Assembly: GCA_014529385.2 (NCBI GenBank) | Contig: CM043968.1 | Span: forward strand, 29,793,013-29,857,012 | Origin: Adiantum capillus-veneris | Taxonomy: Eukaryota; Streptophyta; Polypodiopsida; Polypodiales; Pteridaceae | DNA: 64,000 bases | Direction of reading: 5' to 3' | In this document: positions 56,056 to 64,000 of the stretch, one piece after another | Numbering within the stretch: position 1 is the stretch's first letter | How the letters are laid out: every line of letters begins with the position of its first letter | Notes under the pieces: generated by a model | What the model saw: only the letters and a program-made list of their open reading frames with translations | Told to the model about the DNA's origin: nothing | Databases searched by the model: none | Position numbers and translations under genes: made by a program

Positions 56056-57090
56056 AGATTGTATGTAGTATAATACGCTTTAAACGGATGTATTATACAA
56101 CACCTATCTTTATTCGGCCGTATTATTCACTATCACCTCAGAAAAACCACCGTATCGTATAATTTCTTAAAATGTTGATCGAAATATTATTTTGATCAAA
56201 ATACTATTTCTATCAAAATACTATTTTGATCTAAATAAAGCTCTTTATATACCGTGAAAACGGATTGCTTGGCTCATTTTATTGATCTCTCTTCCCTTAT
56301 CTCATCTATAGGTGAGCTTTACGACATCAAGAAAAATATAAAAAGTTAGTTTAAATTTGATGATTTTTAGTAAAAATTTAGAGCTTTGGATTTTTTTAAA
56401 AAACTAGGCTTTGGAGTTTTGATTTATCTGCTCTATGTGAAGTATATCTTACACTAGAAGGTAAATTAAGTAATATAGTTAATGATTACTTACCTTCTGT
56501 AGAGGAAAATCAAACTTGGAGGTGATTTAAGATAGTTAAAGTTAGCAAGTATTTGCTTTGTGTTGAACTATGTTCACACTTAGAAGTAACTTTAGTTAGA
56601 TAGTTAAAGTTAAGAGTTACTTGTTGTGTGTTGAACTATGTTCACACCTGGAAGTAACTTAGGTTAGATTTATCTAATGATTGTCTGTCATGTATAGAGT
56701 AATACTCACACTATAGACAATTTAGGTAGATTAAATAATAATCTCTCTCTTTGTGTAGAGGTATTCTCACACCTAGAAGAGATTTAGAGAAGTAGTGAAT
56801 TTTGATTGCTTGCCATGTGTAGAGTTATTCTCACACTTGGAGGTAATTTAGATAGGTTTCTTAAGGATATCTTGCTTTGTGTAGAGTTTACTCACACTGG
56901 GAAGTTATTGAGATAGATTAAGCGATTTATTTATCTTATTCAGGCGTAAAGTGAAAGCTCACACTTGAAAAAAAAATTGGTATTTATAATTTAAAGAGGT
57001 TGAAAACGTTGATGAATAAAGTAATGTAAATGATATTAGACTTCAATTTTAGATGTGTAGTTCGTAATTATTTCTGCTTGAGTTTGCAGA
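56056..57090 (+). other. 5' non-coding part of the hAT element
   Basis: AT-rich, with repeated blocks of the form ttacttg...gaactatgttcacac(t/c)tagaagtaactt (about 56440-56900), perhaps old duplications. A tract ending in tttgcag (57084-57090) just before the coding region looks like a splice acceptor. Confidence 0.5.
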
Positions 57091-57100
57091 TCTTAAGAAG

Positions 57101-57846
57101 ATGGTGAAAGGATATGAGTGGAACTACGTAGATAAATTGGTCAGTGGAAAGACTATATCAAAGTTGAGGTGTAAGAGCTGCGGCCATAATTTTAGCAAAA
57201 ATGCTCACAGGATAAAAGAACATGTGTTCAAAATTCCTAGAAACGTTTTAGCTTGCAAATACCCCCCAAGAGGTATTGAAGAAAAATTTCCCTGGTGGAC
57301 GTTGATGGCAAAGAGAGCACATCTTGAGGGCGAAAAAAAGGGAGGTCCCAAAATGATGGCTAAATCTATGGCTAGGGACATCAAGATAACCCTCACTCAA
57401 CCCCTGCTTCAGGTCAAGGAGGGTGTCATTCATCCTTTGCTCGGGATTGTAGCTCTAAACCTACCGGAAGCTCTGCTAACATAAGCCAAAGTGAAGCATG
57501 GACTGGAGGAGAACCTACACCAAGTGATCCTACTTTGCAATAGGCATTTGGAAAACAATGGCTACTTGAACTCCATCTTAAGTGGATGCAAGCACTTGTT
57601 GCATGTGGAATTCCTTTTAATGTCATTCAAAAACCTATTTTCAAAGATGCTCTAATGAGCACAACAAAGAAGGGTTTTGTGGTTCCTGATTATAATACAA
57701 TGCGTATAAAATATTTAGATAAAGTGAAAACTACATCAGAGATTATTTATCCAGAGATTACATGGGTTCCATGTGCTGCTCACACTTTGAATTTGCTCTT
57801 AAAGGACTTTGGGAAAGTTCCTTCTACTATAAGCAAACTCTTCTAG
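57101..57846 (+). pseudogene. hAT transposase, BED finger and DUF659-like part
   Basis: ATG 57101 follows a likely splice acceptor. WNYVDKLVSGKTISKLRCKS and CGHNFSKNAHRIKEHVF form a BED-type zinc finger (C-x2-C, RIKEH). After stops at 57482 and 57541, the frame QALVACGIPFNVIQKPIFKD followed by TWVPCAAHTLNLLLKDFGK matches the DUF659 region of plant hAT transposases. The BED finger binds element DNA in the nucleus. Broken by stops, so inactive. Confidence 0.82.
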
Positions 57847-58520
57847 ATGCAAACCACTTGGTGAAGCTTATAATAGAGCATTCATTTTCTTATGCTTTGT
57901 TTAGAACAAAGTTTCGAGCCAAAAATTTACAAATTTTTTGTATGATCTGTTTTGCAACAACATATTACGTTCTCTCTACACTGAAGTAGGTAAAAGTAGC
58001 CCTTGTTGAAACAGTGGCAGATAGAAGATGGGACATTTGGCTTGATAAATATTCCAAGTATAAACCTGCTGCTTTCAAATGCTATCAGCTTGTAAACTCT
58101 CCTGTTGTTTGGACAAATATAGACAAAATTGTTGCTTTCACAGAGCCCTTCACTCATCTGATACGATTAGTGGACAAAGAAGTCTCTATCTTTGAACGGG
58201 TTTACTGGTACATGCATAAATCCACTCGCAAGTTAAAAGACTGTACATCTTATGCAGAAAAAGAGAAAGCCATGATGATGTCATTTGTCAAAAGACAATG
58301 GGAACAGCTGCATACTCCTTTACATGAAGCAGGTATTGTCTTGGATCCCAAGTTTTAGATGCACGAGCAATCTTCAAACAATGAAGTGATTAGTGGTTTC
58401 AAGAAAGTGTGTGCTCAACTATTAGGCAATGTGGATGGACATAGCTGTGCCACAAGCTACATTTGCTCTTTAATTCCAGGTTTGGTTTTGATTTTTGGAT
58501 GAACCATACTCTCAAAGCTT
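57847..58520 (+). pseudogene. hAT transposase, catalytic-region remnants
   Basis: Fragments in several frames: HLVKLIIEHSFSYALFRTKF, then ADRRWDIWLDKYSKYKPAAF and NSPVVWTNIDKIVAFTEPFT with HLIRLVDKE, and GIVLDPKF. These are typical of the middle of plant hAT transposases (RW...L, LVDKE, LDPKF). The C-terminal dimerisation motif was not found. Confidence 0.78.
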
Positions 58521-58959
58521 CTTGTGACCTGGCCTAATAATTACTTTACTGTGTTATGCGTCACTCCATTAGTGTGTAGAGCTGGGTCAAATGAAACAGG
58601 AAATGCACTGCACAGCTTCAACCAGCACTATTCCACAAATTCAATCACAAAATCATCGAACTTCACCTATAGTGGATCAAATTCCCATCACAAATGATCA
58701 TCTGAAGCTCCATATAGAGACAAAACTAGAGCATCACAAATGATTTTGCGATGCTGACGCGTTAACTTTGTCTCTACCATGACTGAAGCCTGAAAATACA
58801 TGAAGCAAATATATGTAAGGCAAATCTACAATAGATATAAATTTGACATATATGATTGTAATTAGTTCTAAACAAAAACATATCATGGACAATAATAACC
58901 AGTAACAAAAGATCTAAATAGTTGTTAGGGATGAAGGATTAATACTATCTAACCTCTCT

Positions 58960-59990
58960 CTACAGTGCGACATGGTGGTCAGCAACAACTAGAGACGAGA
59001 AATTTATTAAATCCAATTAGCATGTAGTGCGATGTGATGGTCAAAGCATTCAAGATTGAAGGATGTAAAATATACATTCCCTCCCTGCAGTGCGACACGG
59101 TGGTCAGCAACAACTAGAGACAAAGAATCCATTAAATCCAATATCCCTGCAATGCGACACGATGGTTAGCAACAACCAAGAACGATGGATTTACAGTGCG
59201 ACACGGTGGTCAGCAACAACCAAAGATGAGGAATCTATTAAATCCAATCTTCTTGCGGTGCGACACGATGGTTAGCAACATGCAAGAACAAAGGATTTGA
59301 CAACCCTAAACCCCTCCCTGCAATGCGACACATTGGTCAACAACAATCAAAGACGAGGAATCTATTAAATCTAATCTTCTTGCGGTGCAACACGATGGTC
59401 AGCAACATGCAAGAACGAAGGATTTGACAACCCTAAACCCCTCCCTGCAGTGCGACATGGTGGTCAGCAACAATAAGAGACGAGGAATTTATTAAATCCA
59501 ATCTTCTTGCGGTGCAATATGATGGTCAGCCACGTGCAAGAACGAAGGACCTGACAACCTTAAGTCCCTCCCTGCAATGCAACACGGTGGTCAGCAACAA
59601 ACAGAGACGAAGAATCTATTAAATCCAATCTTCGTATAGTGTGACGTGATAGTTAGCAACAATCAAGAACAAAGGATTAGGCAACCCTAAACTCCTCTCT
59701 ACAGTGCGACACGATGGTCAGCAAACAGACAAGGACAAAGAATCTATTTTTTTTAAAACCCGATATTCGAGCAGTGTGATGCAATGGTCAGCAATAACCA
59801 GGAAGAAAAGAGGTAAGATAGCTAACTCCTCCCTACAGTGCGACTTGGTGATCAGCAACAACCAGGGACGGAAATTCTAATTGTACAACCTAAGCTACTC
59901 CCTGCAGTGCGTCATGGTGGCCAGGAGCAGCCAAGGACAAAGCGCCTAAAGTCTAACCCCCCTTGCAGTGTGTCACAAGGATCAACATAG
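58960..59990. repeat. Tandem array of about 17 units (60-66 bp) inside the hAT
   Basis: Each unit contains gtgcgacacggtggtcagca or a close variant (58963, 59026, 59091, 59151, 59196, 59257, 59324, 59384, 59450, 59511, 59577, 59639, 59704, 59774, 59838, 59906, 59966) followed by acaac and a gaggaatctattaaatcca or gaacgaaggatttgacaac half. The alternation of the two tails makes a higher-order unit of about 125 bp in the middle of the array. Confidence 0.9.
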
Positions 59991-60225
59991 TCAAGAACAA
60001 GTGTCTAAACATACAGACTAACACTGAGGTGTGAGCAAAGCTCCACAACAATAGCGTTAACAAAAAACAAGATGTAAACTAACACTGAGGTGCGAGAGAA
60101 AAACTCCACAACAGTAGCATTAGCAAATAAAATTCACAAAAAAAAACATAAAAATTTACAAAAAACAATTACCTACTCGGCTCAACTGGTCTCGGCTCGG
60201 CTCGGCTCAGCTCAGCTCTGCTCTA

Positions 60226-60231
<6 letters not shown>

Positions 60232-60306
<75 letters not shown>
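60232..60306 (+). repeat. (TC)n microsatellite in the hAT 3' end
   Basis: About 75 bases of TC preceded by ctcggctcggctcagctc repeats, 150 bases from the right terminus. Confidence 0.97.
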
Positions 60307-60307
<1 letters not shown>

Positions 60308-60463
60308 GCGCGATAGTTCGAACGAACTGTCGCGATGCCTTTTTTTATAAGGCAAACAGTATTTCGACCAAAATAAGGTTTGTTTGAAAATACGCGTATA
60401 ATACGGGTATACAGCATATATAACCAAAATATACATACAATTTTTGGTATAAATGCAACTTAG

Positions 60464-60471
60464 CAACAAAC
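60464..60471. other. hAT target-site duplication, right
   Basis: CAACAAAC, identical to 56027-56034. Confidence 0.92.
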
Positions 60472-60593
60472 CCGCAGCCAAACAAGTGAAGAGGCACCAC
60501 CTAGTTATGATATGCAAACTAGGACACAAGAGATGACTACAATGACACCAATAGCCTTCTCCACCAAACCATTTGATTGTGGGTAGTAGGGTG
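60472..60593 (-). pseudogene. Element Y integrase, part left of element E
   Basis: The minus strand reads YYPQSNGLVEKAIG, the end of a Ty3 integrase core including the catalytic glutamate. The rest of the core lies at 63045 onward, beyond element E. After IGVIVVI the sequence stops resembling integrase. Confidence 0.75.
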
Positions 60594-60986
60594 TGTTAGA
60601 GGCTCACAATCCTAATAGGTAATCATTACAAGAATGATGCAGTGTAGAGATAAATGAGGCAGGAGACTGCACATTACACCACAAAAACTGTAGACTGTAT
60701 GAACACAAGAGACCATGGCTAAGCAAGAGAAAGTACTACTCTACCTGTATTCATCATCAACGTCCAACTACAGGCCCAAAATAGCAGTACGTATGTAGAA
60801 AAACTACAAATTGCCAACCGCCAGTGGGTAGTTACATTTAAAAATTACTACTCACCATGTGACCATTCGGATATTTTCAACTACCTAGGCATAAAGTCCT
60901 TGTGTAAACATGCTCCTAAGATTTAAATCTAAGACCTTGATTAAAAGTCCAAAAAGATATGCGCCCTAACACATCAGGCACTAACA
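60594..60986 (-). repeat. Element E left LTR (393 bp)
   Basis: tgttagaggctcacaatcc to caggcactaaca, matched along its length by 62656-63044 with scattered substitutions. Confidence 0.9.
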
Positions 60987-61013
60987 CCTGGCACACCCGG
61001 TGGGAAATGTTTC

Positions 61014-61922
61014 TCAAACATTGTGAGGATCCACAATTCCTTGATTAAAATCAATATGATCTTTAGGTTGCTTTGAACTTTCCCCTTCTGTTGCAGTATC
61101 CTTACCATCTTTACCAAGTCCTGCATCCACTTCATCTTTAGGTGCTTTCGTTGGAATCTCAACATCTTTTCCACTGAGTATTTGATCCACAACAGACAAT
61201 ACTAGATCTTTAAACTATTGTTGTCCATCTACAACACGTGCTTCTTCATTTGCAACTGTAATTGGAATTGTTACTGCACCTACTGTTAACTGCTCCTGAA
61301 CTTCAGTTTCAATTTGCTCCACCATTATAGTATCACTTTTGGTAACCACTTGTTCAGGTTGATAATGTGTCTGTTGCTCCAACTGCTTCTCCAGTAGCTC
61401 ATACTGCTCCTTTAGTTCATCATATTGATTTTGCAATAACAAATTCTCCTCCTTTACTTCTTCCATTGCACCAATACTTACTTCTATGTCAGATGCCAAC
61501 CTCATCCATTTTATGTTCTTCAATGTTCTTAGCTAAGACTTCCTTGATAGTGTTCAATAATGCCTCCCCAACATGCAAATGCTCTACCTCATTCTCCTGT
61601 CCTGCGAGACTGGAACTTTATCTTCAATTATCTGCTCTTGAACTTCCTAATCTGCATTATCCATCAGCATCAATTCACAATCGGCACCCTCTAGTTTAGG
61701 TTGGTCATGAACATGTTGTTCCCCCTTATACTTCAATTGTATAAAATGATCTTTCACTTTAGTGAACTTCTTTTGCAACAACAGATTTTCTTCAACCTCT
61801 TCTTCAACAAAGGCCTGGTATGGCTTACTAAACATATTAGCAAGTTCAGGTTCAGGTTCAAGTTCAGGGTCAGGTTCAGGTTTCTCTTCAAAACGATAGA
61901 AGGTAGGATGAAAACTTTGCAA
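61014..61922 (-). pseudogene. Element E Gag-like coiled-coil frame, with stops
   Basis: One frame of about 300 codons on the minus strand is cut by a few stops (for example at 61647 and 61215). It begins with a Glu/Pro repeat (EKPEPDPELEPEPELANMF), followed by EEVEENLLLQKKFTKVKDHF, then EEVKEENLLLQNQYDELKEQ and YELLEKQLEQQT, a clear heptad coiled coil, and a Val/Thr-rich tail. No zinc knuckle. The phrase EExEENLLLQ occurs twice, suggesting internal duplication. It may be a structural protein of the element or a captured host fragment; I recognise no family. Confidence 0.55.
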
Positions 61923-62318
61923 CCATTAGACATTGCTTTTTGAAAATTTCCAATGTCTCTGCATGTAGATGAAACACTAAGAGACCTGATTTAGACTTTT
62001 TATGCCAAAACAATTGATTATTCTAAAAATCTTGATTCAGGAAACACCAAAATTGATCTGCTTCGTCATCAAACTGATATGATTCAAGGCTTAAAAATAA
62101 CAAGTTGAAATCTTCTTCACACATAAAAAAAACACCATCAATATGCCTTGCTCACATTCCTCAAACTGTATTCTGCAAACTGAAAGACTAAAACTGTATT
62201 CTGTAAGCTAAAAAACTGAAACTGCATTCTGCAAACTAGAATGCTATAATTTTCAATATGTAAACAATTGAACTGCAGACTGCACAGAAATTGTACAAAA
62301 ACTACAAACACCTACAAC

Positions 62319-62495
62319 TTGTCAGCTATTATAATTTTGATTTCCCTTGGTAGATTCGGGAAGAAATCCTCTAAGAACTTTGTTGCATACTTCTCAGATA
62401 CTTCCTGCGGGGTTACCCAATTCAAAAAAATTTGCAGGTGATCGAGGTCGACTAACATGTCAAGAACCTCTTGAATTCTTGAGTGCCATATGCTT
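62319..62495 (-). pseudogene. Short open frame near the 5' side of element E
   Basis: A stretch of about 59 codons reads IQEVLDMLVDLDHLQIFLNW, VTPQEVSEKYATKFLEDFFP, NLPREIKIIIADKL. It is free of stops and not low-complexity. I do not recognise it; a Gag N terminus or a captured gene piece are possible. Confidence 0.35.
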
Positions 62496-62655
62496 TAGCC
62501 TAAATTTGAACCAATTGCAAGAACCGCTTTAGAGAGAAGGTGGTGGTTAGAGCACGAGAAAGAAACTTGGCATCATAACCAACTCATTGTTTGCTTTGAT
62601 ATTACTGTAATTTGCTCCCATGTCCATTAGGACACGCACAACAAGATCACCAAAG

Positions 62656-63044
62656 TGTTAGGGGCTCACAGTCCTAACAGGTAATCAATACAAGAATGAT
62701 GCAGTGTATAGATAAACGAGGCAGGAGACTGCACATTACACCACAAAAACTGCAGACTGTATGAACACAAGAGACCATGGCTAAGCAAGACAAAGTACTG
62801 TTCTACCTACATGCATCATCAACGTCCAACTACAGGCCCAAAACACAGTACGTCTGCAGGAAGACTACCAACTACCAACCACCAAGTAGTTACATCCAAA
62901 AATTAATACTTGCCATGTGACCATTCGGGTATTTTCAACTACCTAGGCATAAAATCCTTGTGTAAACATGCCCCTAAGGTTTAAAGCTAAGACCTTAGTT
63001 AAAGGTCCAAAAAGATATGTGCCCTGACACATCAGACACTAACA
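62656..63044 (-). repeat. Element E right LTR (389 bp)
   Basis: tgttaggggctcacagtcc to cagacactaaca, partner of 60594-60986. Confidence 0.9.
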
Positions 63045-63500
63045 GGGAGTGCTATGACGATGTAAAATGTGAAGCTCTTCACAAACTTCTGTGAGTAAAC
63101 CCTTCTTGAACTCTGGACCATTATCAAAAAAAATCTCCAGAGGTGTGTCAAATCTACAACAAATATTAGTGCAGAAAAACCTGCTCACTATTTTTCCATT
63201 TACCCTTGCCACATTTTGAGGCTCTATCCAGCATCAATGCCCCACTTTTCAAAGGGTCTATTTGTGAGTACAGCTTTCCTTAGACCATGTATCAATCTTC
63301 TATTTCTATTTACCTGACCGTTGTGACAGCTTTTACACCAATGTTGGACGTCCAATGCAAGCTTGGCCAAACATACCCTGCAAGCAAAATCTTCTTCACA
63401 TTTAATTCTTGGGCAAAATGACCACCACGTGCCTCTTCATGCAAACCTTTTAGAATGGTTGGAATTTCCTCAATAGTTGGTACTCTTTTGCACACTTGAT
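63045..63500 (-). pseudogene. Element Y integrase, finger and core
   Basis: Minus strand: the region TILKGLHEEARGGHFAQELN and AGYVWPSLH is the zinc finger; further down come FDTPLEIFFDNGPEFKKGLL with the second catalytic aspartate and HILHRHSTP, where element E interrupts. Frames change between 63180 and 63330, so it is inactive. It is a Ty3/gypsy integrase of the type seen in element B (EGYVWPSLQ). Confidence 0.78.
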
Positions 63501-64000
63501 CCTTCCCTCTTTAGGAAGAGATAGACACTTGCCTTCTTCATCAGTCTCCTCTTTTGAGATTTTGTGAAATCTTGTGGAAACTCGCCCTCCAAAATGTAGC
63601 CAATAATGGGAGCCAATGACTCCAATCCCTGGTATCTTGGTTGCTTGACAACTGTTGTCACCATGATGACCTGCACTTATTTCTCAATACATGTAACTTC
63701 TTGTTGTGCAAGTAAATTGGCATCTTCATTCTGTTTCCTAGGAATGATATAGTTGCACTTCTTCAAACTGATTAAACAACCTACGAATGGCATAAACTTT
63801 TGTTCTTAGGCTTTCATTCTTGCATGTCCAAATGCCTAAAATCTGCTTCACAATGAGAACTGCATTCCCTTTTACCATGATACGTTGTATACCTTGGCTA
63901 ATGCACATCTTCAAACCATGAAGTAGTATGACGTACTCTGCTTCATTTGTCAGATTGACCTTCTCTTTCATGACCACCTCTCCACTTGGGTTGAGCAACA
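63501..64000 (-). pseudogene. Element Y second RNase H (runs off window)
   Basis: Minus strand from the right edge: NPSGEVVMKEKVNLTNEAEY, LHGLKMCISQGIQRIMVKGN and AVLIVKQILGIWTCKNESL. This matches the second RNase H of element B (NNEAEYATLEVGL, IIKGDALLVVKQVLGVWKSKN) and marks Y as a dual RNase H Ty3 element. Between it and the integrase, 63500-63730 reads linker sequence (LESLAPIIGYILEGEFPQDF). The rest of Pol lies beyond the window. Confidence 0.8.

Larger units (their letters stand above)
56035..60463 (+). mobile_element. hAT DNA transposon, 4429 bp, both ends present
   Basis: Perfect 11-bp inverted ends (CTAAGTTGCAT at 56035-56045, ATGCAACTTAG at 60453-60463) lie inside an 8-bp target duplication. 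Similar gtataatacg motifs sit near both ends. The interior encodes a BED-finger transposase on the plus strand, followed by a 1-kb tandem array and a TC microsatellite. The transposase is broken, so it could only move with help from another copy. Confidence 0.92.
60594..63044 (-). mobile_element. Element E: small LTR element without recognisable RT or integrase
   Basis: LTRs of 393 and 389 bp (60594-60986 and 62656-63044, TGTTAG...CTAACA) enclose 1669 bp. Flanks gggtg (60589-60593) and gggag (63045-63049) match at four of five bases. Removing the element and one flank copy restores a continuous integrase region in Y. The interior encodes a coiled-coil, Gln/Glu-rich frame on the minus strand but no RT, RNase H or integrase, so E would depend on enzymes from other elements. 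Orientation is inferred from the coding strand; neither a good primer site nor a polypurine tract is evident. Confidence 0.85.

Noticed and set aside
58960..59990. CRISPR-like array
   Set aside because: Units are imperfect 60-66-bp tandem repeats without short identical repeats separated by unique spacers, and the context is a plant hAT transposon.
60594..60986. Hammerhead ribozyme (retrozyme) in the small LTRs of element E
   Set aside because: A CTGATG-like stretch exists on the minus strand, but the matching CGAAAC core at the right spacing is absent.

Overview
This window is nuclear DNA of a land plant with a large, repeat-rich genome. The evidence is plant-type LTR retrotransposons primed by initiator-methionine tRNA (TGGTATCAGAGC), chromodomain-bearing and dual-RNase-H Ty3/gypsy elements, a plant CACTA transposase with DUF4218 and DUF4216 regions, a BED-finger hAT element, and long TC/TG microsatellites. 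A fern or another large-genome plant is plausible, but the sequence alone does not settle the species. I see no host protein gene, tRNA, rRNA or CRISPR array. Nearly everything recognisable is a transposable element or a simple repeat.

Layout. 1-8000: a young, apparently intact Ty3/gypsy chromovirus (element A, minus strand; its 3' LTR runs off the left edge). 8164-16882: a second Ty3/gypsy element (B, plus strand, dual RNase H type) with one in-frame stop and a gag frame break. 17207-23227: a decayed Ty1/copia element (C, minus) whose gag carries a 459-bp inverted-repeat transposon. 23228-29262: fragments, including an LTR (F) with a primer site on one side and a polypurine tract on the other, a plus-strand gag relic, an LTR related to that of A, and minisatellites. 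29263-35452: a degraded minus-strand Ty3/gypsy element (G) with an extra reading frame downstream of integrase. 35641-36225: a plus-strand protease relic. About 37370-40320: a truncated CACTA transposon (minus). 40320-44470: AT-rich sequence, small tandem repeats and two tandem promoter/LTR-like units with very long microsatellites. 44551-49886: two head-to-tail gag/protease relics (X2, X1). Element D (Ty1/copia, plus, 49887-55493) is inserted into X1 gag with a perfect 5-bp target duplication. 56035-60463: a complete-ended hAT transposon with an 8-bp target duplication and an internal 17-unit satellite. 60594-63044: a small LTR element (E) without recognisable reverse transcriptase, inserted in the integrase of a minus-strand Ty3/gypsy element (Y) that continues to the right edge.

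How the parts relate. C and D belong to one copia family, and D supplies the empty-site reference that defines the transposon inside C. G, X1, X2 and the 26.6-kb gag relic share gag/protease architecture and look like one broad Ty3 family. B and Y share an RNase H of the same type. Insertions are nested: D in X1, E in Y, the inverted-repeat element in C. A (1 difference in 760 compared LTR bases) is the youngest; C, G, X and Y are old. Only A looks capable of encoding a complete polyprotein.
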